From Sphingobium subterraneum (GTDB lineage: Bacteria > Pseudomonadota > Alphaproteobacteria > Sphingomonadales > Sphingomonadaceae): a stretch of 64,000 bases of DNA. Under the pieces are notes generated by a model that ran no database searches, was not told the DNA's origin, and saw only the letters and a program-made list of their open reading frames with translations. Location of the stretch: the NCBI RefSeq assembly GCF_014199435.1, contig NZ_JACIJP010000001.1:1302001-1366000 (forward strand), given 5' to 3'. Positions 56,703 to 64,000 of the stretch are shown here, in pieces. Numbering within the stretch: position 1 is the first letter of the stretch; each line of letters opens with the position of its first letter. Position numbers and translations under genes: made by a program.

Positions 56703-57074
56703 TCAGAGACTGGCCACGAACTTGTCGTAAGCGCTCTCGTTCATCAGGCTGTCGAGTTCGCTCGCGTCCGTCAGGCGCAGCTTGAAGAACCAGCCGTCCT
56801 CCTCCGCGTCGCTGTTGACCAGCGCAGGCTCGGCCTCCAGTTCGCCATTGATCTCCAGCACTTCGCCGGAAACGGGCGCATAGACGTCCGATGCAGCCTT
56901 TACCGATTCCACCACGGCGGCGTCATCGCCCTTGGTAAAGGTGGCACCTTCCACCGGCAGCTCGACAAACACGATGTCGCCCAGCTGTCCCTGCGCATAT
57001 TCGGTAATGCCGACCGTGGCGATTTCGCCCTCGACATCGACCCATTCATGATCTTCGGTGAAATAACGGCTCAT
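56703..57074 (-). CDS. gcvH: Glycine cleavage system H protein
   Basis: Lipoyl carrier of 123 residues that shuttles the aminomethyl group between P, T and L proteins. The sequence [36 protein letters not shown] and the lipoylated lysine in [21 protein letters not shown] are intact. Overlaps gcvT by 4 nt. Confidence 0.97.
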   Translation of the reverse strand: MSRYFTEDHEWVDVEGEIATVGITEYAQGQLGDIVFVELPVEGATFTKGDDAAVVESVKAASDVYAPVSGEVLEINGELEAEPALVNSDAEEDGWFFKLRLTDASELDSLMNESAYDKFVASL

Positions 57075-58219
57075 TTGCTGCCTCCCTGGCGATGGTAACG
57101 ATGGGGAACGAAGGGCATCGGCGTGACGCTGGCGGCTAAACGCTTGCCACGCACCTCGATTTCGAGCGCGGTCCCCGGCGCGGCATAGGCCGCCTCGACG
57201 CGCGCCATGGCGATCGGCGCGCCGACGGTCGGTGCAAAGCCGCCCGAAGTCAGCACACCCACGCGCTGGGCACCGACAAACACCGGAGCTCCTTCGCGCG
57301 CGGGCAGGCGCCCCTCGATGCTGAGGCCGACCTGCCGCAAAGGCGCGCCTTGCGCCACCTCCCGTGCGACCCGCGCATGACCGATGAAGCCGCCCTCTGC
57401 CCGGCGCTTCTTGTTGATGGCGAAGCCCAGCCCTGCGCCGATCGGACCGATGGCGGGGTCAAGATCATGCCCATAGAGCGGCAATCCCGCCTCCAGCCGC
57501 AGCGAATCCCGCGCGCCCAGCCCGATGGGCTTCACGCTGTCGATCGCGCAGAGCGCATCGGCGAAATCCGTCGCCGCATCGGCCGGGATACTGATTTCGA
57601 AGCCGTCCTCCCCCGTATAGCCCGAACGGCTGATCCACAGTGCGTTGCCCCGCCACGCAAACCCCGCACATTGCATGAAGAACAGCGCATCGACGCCCGG
57701 CACGATCTGTGCGAGCGCCTCGGCGGCGCGCGGCCCCTGCAGCGCCAGCAGTGCCTGATCCTCGTTGAGGTTCAGCGTGATGTCGTCCGGCAACTGATCG
57801 AGCAGCCAGGCCAGATCGTCATATTTGGTTGCGCCGTTCACCACCATGAAGATGTCGTCGCCGTCGTCCGGCCCCCGGCGGCTGACCATCAGATCGTCGA
57901 GGATGCCGCCTTCTTCGTCGAGCAGAAGCGAATAACGCTGCCGTCCCACAGCCAAACTGCTCACTTCCGCCGGAATGATCGCCTCCAGCGCGGCGTCCAG
58001 CCCGTCGCCGGTCAGGCTGATCTGCCCCATATGGCTGACGTCGAAGAGGCCCGCCTGATCGCGCGTCCAGCTGTGCTCGGCCATGATGCCATCATACTGG
58101 ATCGGCATGTGATAGCCCGCGAACTCGACCATGCGTGCACCCCGCGCCCGGTGCCACGCGTCGAGCGGAAGTGTACCGATTTCAATGGGTTCAAGTTCGT
58201 CTTCGGAATATTCGGTCAC
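57071..58219 (-). CDS. gcvT: Glycine cleavage system aminomethyltransferase (T protein)
   Basis: Transfers the methylene group from aminomethyl-GcvH to tetrahydrofolate, releasing ammonia; 382 residues. Landmarks: [58 protein letters not shown]. The GTG at 58219 is chosen because AGGGA lies 8 nt upstream and the longer frame (GTG at 58261) would run into the riboswitch region. First gene of the operon. Confidence 0.94.
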   Translation of the reverse strand: MTEYSEDELEPIEIGTLPLDAWHRARGARMVEFAGYHMPIQYDGIMAEHSWTRDQAGLFDVSHMGQISLTGDGLDAALEAIIPAEVSSLAVGRQRYSLLLDEEGGILDDLMVSRRGPDDGDDIFMVVNGATKYDDLAWLLDQLPDDITLNLNEDQALLALQGPRAAEALAQIVPGVDALFFMQCAGFAWRGNALWISRSGYTGEDGFEISIPADAATDFADALCAIDSVKPIGLGARDSLRLEAGLPLYGHDLDPAIGPIGAGLGFAINKKRRAEGGFIGHARVAREVAQGAPLRQVGLSIEGRLPAREGAPVFVGAQRVGVLTSGGFAPTVGAPIAMARVEAAYAAPGTALEIEVRGKRLAASVTPMPFVPHRYHRQGGSK

Positions 58220-58280
58220 ACTATCGGTCCCTGTACAGACGGCTGGCCGACGCAATGCCACTGTGGACGCTGCATCGAAC

Positions 58281-58479
58281 CCCCTCTGTCACGGAACCTG
58301 AGAGCTTTGACTGACCGTTCCACGCGGAAACGACAGCTTACACCTTCGGTGGGATGGACAGACCATCCGCTTTCCAGAGTGCCTTGATCGAGATGCGGTC
58401 CGTGGGCCTGAGAGATTCCGGGGCGGTTGCTCCTTCGGCGGTCGCTGCAGGTTGCCCTGCCCCGACGCTCTCCCGCATC
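58281..58479 (-). promoter_or_regulatory. Tandem glycine riboswitch
   Basis: Two glycine aptamers in the leader of gcvT. Aptamer 1 (58479-58392) is closed by GATGCGG/CCGCATC and holds GGAGAGCG, CCGAAGGAGCAA and AATCTCTCAGGC, the near-invariant glycine motif. Aptamer 2 (58383-58282) is closed by CTCTG/CAGAG and holds GGAAAGCGG, CCGAAGGTGTAAG and AAGCTCTCAGGTTCC. They are joined by a short linker, the classic two-aptamer architecture. Glycine binding is expected to turn on the gcv operon. Confidence 0.95.
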
Positions 58480-58540
58480 TTGACCGCAACGAATCCTCGC
58501 TGCGGAGACAAACAACCTTTTGCGCAACCCAACCGCTGAG

Positions 58541-59710
58541 TCAATCGGGCACTATGAGCTTTCCTCCCAGCCCCTCCAAGCTGCGTTCGGCGAAGCGGTC
58601 TGTCATGCCCGCGATATAGTCTCCGATGGTACGGCTGCGCTGCGGTTCGGGCGCGTTGCCGAGTTCCGCCCACTGCCCCCCCATCCGGGCAGGATCGGCG
58701 CGATAGGCATCGAACAGGCCAGAGACGACCACCCGTGCCCGTTCCGCCTCCGCCAACTGGGACTCGTGGAGATAGAGGTGAGCGTACATAAACCGGGTGA
58801 GGTCTGCCTCCGCGGCCTCCATGGCGGGGGAAAAGGACACAAGCCTTCGCCCCGCTGCGCGCACGTCCGTCACGCTCTGCACACCCGAGGCGAGGATATT
58901 CGCCCGCGTTGTTTCCAGCAGATCGTTGACCATCACGCCGATCTGATCGCGCACCAGTTCGCGCAGCAGGCGATGTTCCGGCACATCGGGGTAGCGCGCC
59001 CTTACCCGGTCCCAGCTTTGCGCCACCAGCGGGACCGCGCAAATCTGGTCGAGGCTGAGCAGCCCTGCGCGCAGCCCGTCGTCAATATCATGGTTGTCAT
59101 AGGCGATGTCATCGGCGATCGCCGCCACCTGCGCCTCCAGCGACGGCCAGCTGTCGAGCTCCAGCGGGAACAGCGCATTCAGTTCCCGCATCGCCCAATT
59201 GGGCGCCGTCACCGGCCCGTTATGCTTGGCCAACCCCTCCAACATGTCCCAGCTCAGGTTCAGCCCGCGAAAGAGCGGATAGGGGCTTTCGAGCAGCATC
59301 AATATGCGCAGGCAATGGGCGTTGTGATCGAAGCCGCCCTGCCCCGCCAGCGCCTCTTCCAGCGCATCCTCGCCCGCATGGCCGAACGGGGGATGACCGA
59401 TGTCATGCGCGAGGCACAGCGCCTCGGTCAGGTCTTCGTTCAACCCCAGCGCGCGGGCAATCGTCCGGCCGATCTGCGCGACTTCCAGGCTGTGCGTCAG
59501 GCGGACGCGATAATGGTCGCCATCCGGCGCGATAAACACCTGCGTCTTGTGGCGGAGGCGACGGAACGCGATCGAATGAATGATCCGGTCCCGGTCGCGC
59601 TGGAAAATATCGCGCGGCCCCCGTGTCTCGCCGCCCGGCTCCGGGTGCAACCGCCCCCGGCTCTGCTCCGGGTGGCAGGCATAGGACGCAAGGGTGTGGG
59701 GGCTGCTCAC
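58541..59710 (-). CDS. dgt: dGTP triphosphohydrolase-like protein (HD domain)
   Basis: Hydrolyses dGTP (or other dNTPs) to deoxynucleoside and triphosphate, tuning dNTP pools. The 389-residue HD-family protein has [21 protein letters not shown] and [20 protein letters not shown] with the metal-binding His-Asp pair. Then [23 protein letters not shown] follows. This is the shorter type-2 form. Its start overlaps the upstream TPR/SPOR gene by 4 nt. The gcv riboswitch begins about 60 nt downstream. Confidence 0.93.
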   Translation of the reverse strand: MSSPHTLASYACHPEQSRGRLHPEPGGETRGPRDIFQRDRDRIIHSIAFRRLRHKTQVFIAPDGDHYRVRLTHSLEVAQIGRTIARALGLNEDLTEALCLAHDIGHPPFGHAGEDALEEALAGQGGFDHNAHCLRILMLLESPYPLFRGLNLSWDMLEGLAKHNGPVTAPNWAMRELNALFPLELDSWPSLEAQVAAIADDIAYDNHDIDDGLRAGLLSLDQICAVPLVAQSWDRVRARYPDVPEHRLLRELVRDQIGVMVNDLLETTRANILASGVQSVTDVRAAGRRLVSFSPAMEAAEADLTRFMYAHLYLHESQLAEAERARVVVSGLFDAYRADPARMGGQWAELGNAPEPQRSRTIGDYIAGMTDRFAERSLEGLGGKLIVPD

Positions 59711-61629
59711 TTTCCGCCGAGGGCCGATACGTCTTCCCCCGCGTCACTCACCCACAGGAACGCGTCACTGCCCGCCTTTTTCATGGACGCCTCGAAGTCC
59801 TGCGCTTTTGCCTTGGAGCTGAAGGGACCGACGACCAGGCGATTGGTGCGCCCCCATTCGGCTGTCCAGCCATCGCGCGATCCCATGGTGTCAGCGTATT
59901 TCTTGCGCATCGCCTTGAGCGTAAAGGCGAGCGCACTCTTGTCGCGCCCGGTGCCAACCTGCACCCAGATGCGGGACGGGTTGGCGGCGAGGCGCTTCTT
60001 CTCGGCCAGCGCTTCGGCCTTTGCCTTGGCTTCAGCAGCAGCCTTCTCCTTGGCGGCGACATCTTTCTTAGCCTTCGCCTCGGCGGCCAGCTTGGCCTTG
60101 CGGCGCTCCGCCTGAACCCGCATGATCTCGACCAGATCGAGTGCGGCGGCGCTAGCCGCCTGCTCAGCCTCGGGAACCTGCACCTCGGCCATGATCTGCG
60201 CGAGGGTGCGGTTGGATGTCGGCGCGGTCTGCGGAACCGATGCGGGCGCTGCCGGAGCCGGAGCGGGAGGGGCTGAGCTTGGCTGCGCGAAAGACGGCTG
60301 GGCCGACGGTTGTGGCGCAGGCGGCCCATAGGTCGGCGCCGGGTTTACAGGACGTGGCGTTATCGGCTGAGGTGTCGCGGCCGAGGGCGCAGATGGAACA
60401 GCAGAAGCAGCGGCGGCGGACGTGGCAGGAGCTGTTGGTGCCGGCGTGACATTTGCAGGCGCGGGACGAACGGGCTGTTGGCTGACGGGCTGCGACCGGA
60501 CAGGCTCGACGCGCGCGGGCGCGGGCCGTGCCATATTCGTCGGCGGTGCGTCGCTATAGTCGATGACCGGAGGCACTTGCGCGGTGCTGGGCGCGGAAGC
60601 AGCTTGCGCTGCACGGACCGGCGCGGACGACCGAACAGGGTCGCTCTCAACAGCACGCCCGGAGAGTGTGGGACTTTGCGGCGGCGTGTATGTGGGCGGC
60701 ATCGGTTGCACAACGGGCGAAGTGGCCGCCAACGTGGGCGTGGTACGGCTCCCGCGCGCCGTTGGTCGCTTCGTATTGCTTGCAACCGCCGAAGCCGTCG
60801 GAGTGGAAGCGGGTGCGGGAACCGCTGTCGAAGCGACCCTTACCTTGACGAGGCCCGGCGGGAACTGCCCCATATGCACCGCCGCTGCGCGCTGCGCCGG
60901 GGTCAGCATGCCCATGCGCTCCATATAGGGCTGGATCGCGTCAGCAAGCGGCCTGGGCATGACCTGGGTGGTGATCGTACGGGCCTGCTCCTGCCGCCCG
61001 TTCATCGCCAGGATGAACGCCCGATCCCGCCATGCGCCCCGATCGCTCTTGTAGAGGAGCGGCTGGATCGTCTTTTCTGCCAGATCAATCTGCCCCGATA
61101 TGCCAAGCGACACCGCATAACGGCGGATCAACGTCTGATCATTGGGCCGGGACCGCAGCGCGGCGACATAATCCCTCTGCGCTCCCGCCTGATCGCCAGT
61201 CAGATCGCGCGCCAGTCCCCGATCGGACAGCATCTCCGGATCGGAATAGCCCAGCGTTCCTGCCTGCTCGAGAAGGCGCAACGCATCCCCCGTCTGCTGC
61301 ATTTCCAGCATCGCGCGGCCGAGCCCGGCCTTGACCCGCCCATTGTTGGGAGACACTTCGTCGGCGCGCCCAAAAAAGCCAACGGCCGCCCGCGCGTCTT
61401 CCAGACTCAACGCCACCTCTCCCGCACCGATCAACGAAGACAGATCGCGCGGATCGGTCGCCAGCCGGGCGAGATAGCCGGACAGCTTGCCCGCCTGGTC
61501 CGATGACGGAATGTCGAGCTGAGACGTGATCGGGGCGGATGTTTGCGCCGAAACGCTATTTGCCACACCCGACGCCGAGACGATTGCAAGGGCGGAAACG
61601 AAGGAAAAATGCCGGATACTATGCTTCAC
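59707..61629 (-). CDS. TPR- and SPOR-domain secreted protein
   Basis: A 640-residue protein with a signal peptide from the GTG at 61629 ([20 protein letters not shown]...SAQ). A TPR region follows (about 55-200, [28 protein letters not shown]), then a very long Pro/Ala/Thr-rich linker (about 270-490) and a Lys/Ala coiled coil (about 520-560). A C-terminal SPOR domain (about 565-640, [25 protein letters not shown]) completes it. It probably reaches the septum and binds peptidoglycan with bare glycans, bringing TPR-bound partners. The extended frame to 61713 lacks a sensible leader. It sits between ftsZ and dgt. Confidence 0.85.
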   Translation of the reverse strand: MKHSIRHFSFVSALAIVSASGVANSVSAQTSAPITSQLDIPSSDQAGKLSGYLARLATDPRDLSSLIGAGEVALSLEDARAAVGFFGRADEVSPNNGRVKAGLGRAMLEMQQTGDALRLLEQAGTLGYSDPEMLSDRGLARDLTGDQAGAQRDYVAALRSRPNDQTLIRRYAVSLGISGQIDLAEKTIQPLLYKSDRGAWRDRAFILAMNGRQEQARTITTQVMPRPLADAIQPYMERMGMLTPAQRAAAVHMGQFPPGLVKVRVASTAVPAPASTPTASAVASNTKRPTARGSRTTPTLAATSPVVQPMPPTYTPPQSPTLSGRAVESDPVRSSAPVRAAQAASAPSTAQVPPVIDYSDAPPTNMARPAPARVEPVRSQPVSQQPVRPAPANVTPAPTAPATSAAAASAVPSAPSAATPQPITPRPVNPAPTYGPPAPQPSAQPSFAQPSSAPPAPAPAAPASVPQTAPTSNRTLAQIMAEVQVPEAEQAASAAALDLVEIMRVQAERRKAKLAAEAKAKKDVAAKEKAAAEAKAKAEALAEKKRLAANPSRIWVQVGTGRDKSALAFTLKAMRKKYADTMGSRDGWTAEWGRTNRLVVGPFSSKAKAQDFEASMKKAGSDAFLWVSDAGEDVSALGGK

Positions 61630-61821
61630 GCAATCGTCTCTATCAGCCTTTGCGGGGGACGCAAATATCCTTGCGCGCGGCGACGCGGCAGGGGGCCGCA
61701 CAGCTCGGACCAATCGCTTCAGAACCAGACGAAGACGCTTTCGCGCCCATCACGCCCATCGACCGAATTGGGGGTCGCGCGTTCCGGGTTAAGCGAACGC
61801 CGACCGAAGCCGCTCTTCGCG

Positions 61822-61867
61822 AAAAAGGAGAGGTCTGCGCATCCCCCCGAATGCACGGACCTCTCCT
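61822..61867 (-). terminator. Intrinsic terminator of ftsZ
   Basis: On the minus strand AGGAGAGGTC pairs with GACCTCTCCT and is extended inside by a TGCAT/ATGCG stretch around a G-rich loop. TTTTT follows. It lies 20-65 nt after the ftsZ stop and separates ftsZ from the TPR/SPOR gene. The rest of the 257-nt gap shows no other feature. Confidence 0.85.
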
Positions 61868-61886
61868 CGGACGTGCGCGTTGGCGC

Positions 61887-63326
61887 TTACTGATTGCCCT
61901 GGCGGTTGAGGAACTGCGGGAACGGGGTCACCGAACCGCCATCCTCTTCCGGCTCGGCCGACTTGCTCAGGCCGCGCGACAGGCCGGACATCCGTTCAAA
62001 CAGCGTACCGCCGGTGCGCGGCGCAGGCGCGGGTTCCGGCTTGCTGACCAGCGGCGACGCGGCGGGCGCGGCCTCTGCGGGTGCAGCAGCCGCCGTTTCG
62101 GTCGCTTCCGCGCCGAGCAGCAGCTCGTCCTCACCCTCGTCGTCGAACAGCTTGACCGGAGCAGACGGGGCTGGCGCTGGCGGGATCGCGATCGCTTCTT
62201 CCGCTTCTGCTGCCGCTACCGGCGCTTCGGCTACCGGTGCAGGATCGACTGCTTCGACAGGAGGTGCAAAGGGCGCAGCGGCTGCGACCGGAGCCGCCGC
62301 TTGGGTCTGGGGACGGCTGGCGAAACTGAACGGCTGCGACGCGGCAGGCTGCGCGCCCTCTTCGCTCTCGATACCGGTCGCGACGACCGACACGCGGATC
62401 TTGCCATTGAGATCATTGTTGAACGCCGAACCCACGATGATATTGGCGTCCGGATCAACCAGTTCGCGAATGTGGTTGGCCGCCTCATCAACTTCCATCA
62501 GGCGCAGATCGTCGCCGCCCGTGATGTTAATGATGACGCCTTTCGCGCCCTTCATCGACACGCCGTCGAGCAACGGGTTGGCGATCGCGCGCTCGGCGGC
62601 AGCCAGAGCGCGACCATCGCCGTCCGCTTCGCCCGCGCCCATCATCGCCTTGCCCATCTCGCCCATCACGGAGCGCACATCGGCAAAGTCGAGGTTGATG
62701 AGACCGGGCATGACCATCAGGTCGGTGATACCCCGCACACCCTGCTGCAGGACTTCGTCGGCCATCGCGAACGCTTCCTTGAACGTCGTGTTCGGGTTGG
62801 CGACGAGGAACAGGTTCTGGTTAGGAATGACGATCAGGGTGTCGACATGCTTCTGCAGCTCCTCGATCCCCGCTTCGGCGGAACGGGCGCGGCGGTTGCC
62901 TTCGAAAGTGAACGGCTTGGTGACGACGCCCACGGTCAGGATGCCGCGATCACGCGCGGCCTTCGCGATAACGGGCGCGGCGCCGGTGCCGGTGCCCCCG
63001 CCCATGCCCGCCGCGATGAAGCACATATGCGCGCCGTCCAGCGCTTCCTCGACCGAGGTCAGCGTCTCTTCTGCCGCCGCACGCCCGATTTCCGGCCGCG
63101 ATCCCGCGCCCAGGCCTTCGGTGATACGCGGGCCAAGCTGGATGCGACGCTCGGCTGGCGAGGCGTTGAGCGCCTGCGCGTCGGTGTTGGCGACGATGAA
63201 GTCCACGCCCTCGACCTGCGAGGCGATCATATTGGCGATGGCATTGCCACCGGCCCCACCGACGCCGATTACGGCGATGCGCGGCTTGAGTTCATCCACG
63301 ACCGGCGGTCCGATTTCAATGCTCAT
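61887..63326 (-). CDS. ftsZ: Cell division GTPase FtsZ
   Basis: Tubulin homologue that forms the Z ring, 479 residues. GTP loop [13 protein letters not shown] at 109-121, [20 protein letters not shown] for the T7 region and [11 protein letters not shown] before the linker. Then comes a long Pro/Ala/Glu-rich linker (about 325-455) and a conserved C-terminal end ([15 protein letters not shown]) that binds FtsA/ZipA-type partners. The start is ATG 63326 with GAAGGAG 8 nt upstream. It is preceded by ftsA on the same strand and followed by a strong terminator. Confidence 0.97.
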   Translation of the reverse strand: MSIEIGPPVVDELKPRIAVIGVGGAGGNAIANMIASQVEGVDFIVANTDAQALNASPAERRIQLGPRITEGLGAGSRPEIGRAAAEETLTSVEEALDGAHMCFIAAGMGGGTGTGAAPVIAKAARDRGILTVGVVTKPFTFEGNRRARSAEAGIEELQKHVDTLIVIPNQNLFLVANPNTTFKEAFAMADEVLQQGVRGITDLMVMPGLINLDFADVRSVMGEMGKAMMGAGEADGDGRALAAAERAIANPLLDGVSMKGAKGVIINITGGDDLRLMEVDEAANHIRELVDPDANIIVGSAFNNDLNGKIRVSVVATGIESEEGAQPAASQPFSFASRPQTQAAAPVAAAAPFAPPVEAVDPAPVAEAPVAAAEAEEAIAIPPAPAPSAPVKLFDDEGEDELLLGAEATETAAAAPAEAAPAASPLVSKPEPAPAPRTGGTLFERMSGLSRGLSKSAEPEEDGGSVTPFPQFLNRQGNQ

Positions 63327-63468
63327 ATATCTGCTCCTTCGAGGTTCCGGCCTCGCCCCCAATTGGACTTCATGAAAATGAAGTATAACGGTCTGTAGGA
63401 CTTCATGCACCAGTTGAAACGGCAATTCATCCCTTTTTTAACCTAATTTTGACACCACGTGGGATGCG
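63327..63468 (-). promoter_or_regulatory. ftsA-ftsZ intergenic region with hairpin, direct repeat and CtrA-like box
   Basis: A 142-nt gap. It contains a perfect small hairpin CTTCAT-GAAA-ATGAAG (63369-63384) and a 10-bp direct repeat GGACTTCATG at 63365 and 63398. TTAA-N7-TTGA (63438-63452) is one mismatch from the CtrA consensus TTAA-N7-TTAA. In Caulobacter CtrA controls ftsZ; here this is only a suggestion. Confidence 0.3.
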
Positions 63469-64000
63469 TCAGTAATTTGTCTTCACGGCGCGCACCATTC
63501 GTTGCCACCAAGCGAGTGGCGCGATCCGGTGAACCGATTGATCCGACGCCGGAAGTGAGCGCAAATCCAGTGGATTCGTATGGCCATAGAGCGCCAGCCC
63601 CGCAAGCGTCGAGAACGCGGGACCGGAGTGCGCTTCAGGCAGCGCGGCAATCCCGCGCGGCCGTCCAACGCGCACGGTGCGTCCCAGAGCGCCCTGCGCA
63701 TAGTCGGCAATACCCTTCATTTCCGCACCTCCGCCGGTCAGCACCACTTGCCGCCCGACCGGGGTGCTGAAGCCCATCTTGCCCAGAGCCTCGTTCGCCT
63801 GCACCATGATCTGGTTGAGGCGTTCACAGATCACCGACACCAGCGATGCGCGCGTGATGCGGCCGCCATCGCTGCGTTCGCCCTCCGTAACATTGGGAAC
63901 GATCTCGATCATCTCGCGGAAATCGCGGCGCGATTGCATCGCCGATCCGTAGAAACATTTGACGCGCTCGGCCTGACTGCGACGAATGCCGAAGGCCGAG
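63469..64000 (-). CDS. ftsA: Cell division protein FtsA (5' part outside window)
   Basis: Actin-like membrane tether of the Z ring. The C-terminal 176 codons are visible: AERVKCFYGSAMQSRRDFREMI near the window edge, VICERLNQIMVQANEALGKMG, the adenine-binding VVLTGGGAEMKGIADYAQ and the final VHRIAPLAWWQRMVRAVKTNY. The last is the amphipathic membrane-targeting helix. The domain order is normal. ftsZ follows after a 142-nt gap. Confidence 0.95.
   Translation of the reverse strand, partial: SAFGIRRSQAERVKCFYGSAMQSRRDFREMIEIVPNVTEGERSDGGRITRASLVSVICERLNQIMVQANEALGKMGFSTPVGRQVVLTGGGAEMKGIADYAQGALGRTVRVGRPRGIAALPEAHSGPAFSTLAGLALYGHTNPLDLRSLPASDQSVHRIAPLAWWQRMVRAVKTNY

Overview
This window looks like core chromosome of a Sphingomonadales alphaproteobacterium (Sphingomonas, Sphingopyxis or Sphingobium-like). 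The evidence is high GC with strongly GC-biased codons, a stand-alone SapC-family gene, a fused ThiS-ThiG, split GcvPA/GcvPB, a CpdR receiver divergent from an N-formylglutamate amidohydrolase, and an F1-only ATP synthase operon with no F0 genes. Dispersed inverted repeats of the kind seen across sphingomonad genomes lie between genes. The assignment rests on gene content and recognised families; no database search was possible.

Layout. 1-6.9 kb (minus strand): a ptsP - RodZ-like - cpoB/ybgF - tilS - ftsH run, with ftsH cut by the window edge. 7-10.8 kb: a small CZB zinc-domain protein, a nitronate monooxygenase-like flavoprotein coupled to lysC, and divergent ubiG. 10.75-11.93 kb: a lower-GC insert holding one DnaB/RecA-like ATPase with its own near-consensus promoter and a structured leader. 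11.9-15.2 kb (minus): SPOR protein, argS and a lipoprotein. 15.3-23.2 kb (plus): ispH-thrB-rnhA, a dienelactone hydrolase, a large M16 protease and a UbiH-type hydroxylase. 23.2-27.2 kb (minus): aminotransferase, gamma-carbonic anhydrase, tRNA-Ala(CGC) and a RhlE-type helicase. 27.3-29.6 kb: a D-lactate dehydrogenase-like flavoprotein and SapC. 29.7-29.9 kb: a probable trans-acting small RNA with anti-Shine-Dalgarno motifs. 29.9-32.6 kb: hutG-like gene, cpdR, dctA. 32.7-36.4 kb: tRNA-Val(GAC), thiSG, aroQ, accBC. 36.4-38.3 kb: an arsenic operon arsR - arsC (phosphatase type) - aquaglyceroporin - arsC (glutaredoxin type), probably starting on a leaderless message. 38.4-41.9 kb: orphan ParA, Ada and a membrane-anchored trypsin-like protease. 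42-46.9 kb: atpHAGDC. 47-49.4 kb: a low-GC patch with one polytopic membrane protein and two decayed sugar/lipid-modification genes. 49.5-53 kb: solitary CpaF, a secreted methyltransferase-like protein, an EamA transporter. 53-58.5 kb (minus): gcvT-gcvH-methyltransferase-gcvPA-gcvPB behind a tandem glycine riboswitch. 58.5-64 kb (minus): dgt, a TPR/SPOR protein, ftsZ and the end of ftsA.

Functional themes are cell division and envelope (ftsA, ftsZ, two SPOR proteins, RodZ-like, CpoB, FtsH), energy (F1 ATPase), one-carbon/glycine catabolism, aspartate-family amino acids (lysC, thrB), ubiquinone, fatty-acid initiation (accBC) and arsenic detoxification. Most of the window is ordinary core genome. 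The parts most worth a second look are the orphan ATPase with its anti-SD leader, the small RNA at 29.76 kb, the ThiS-ThiG fusion with a buried glycine tail, the ars operon, the methyltransferase inside the glycine-cleavage operon, and the pseudogene patch.
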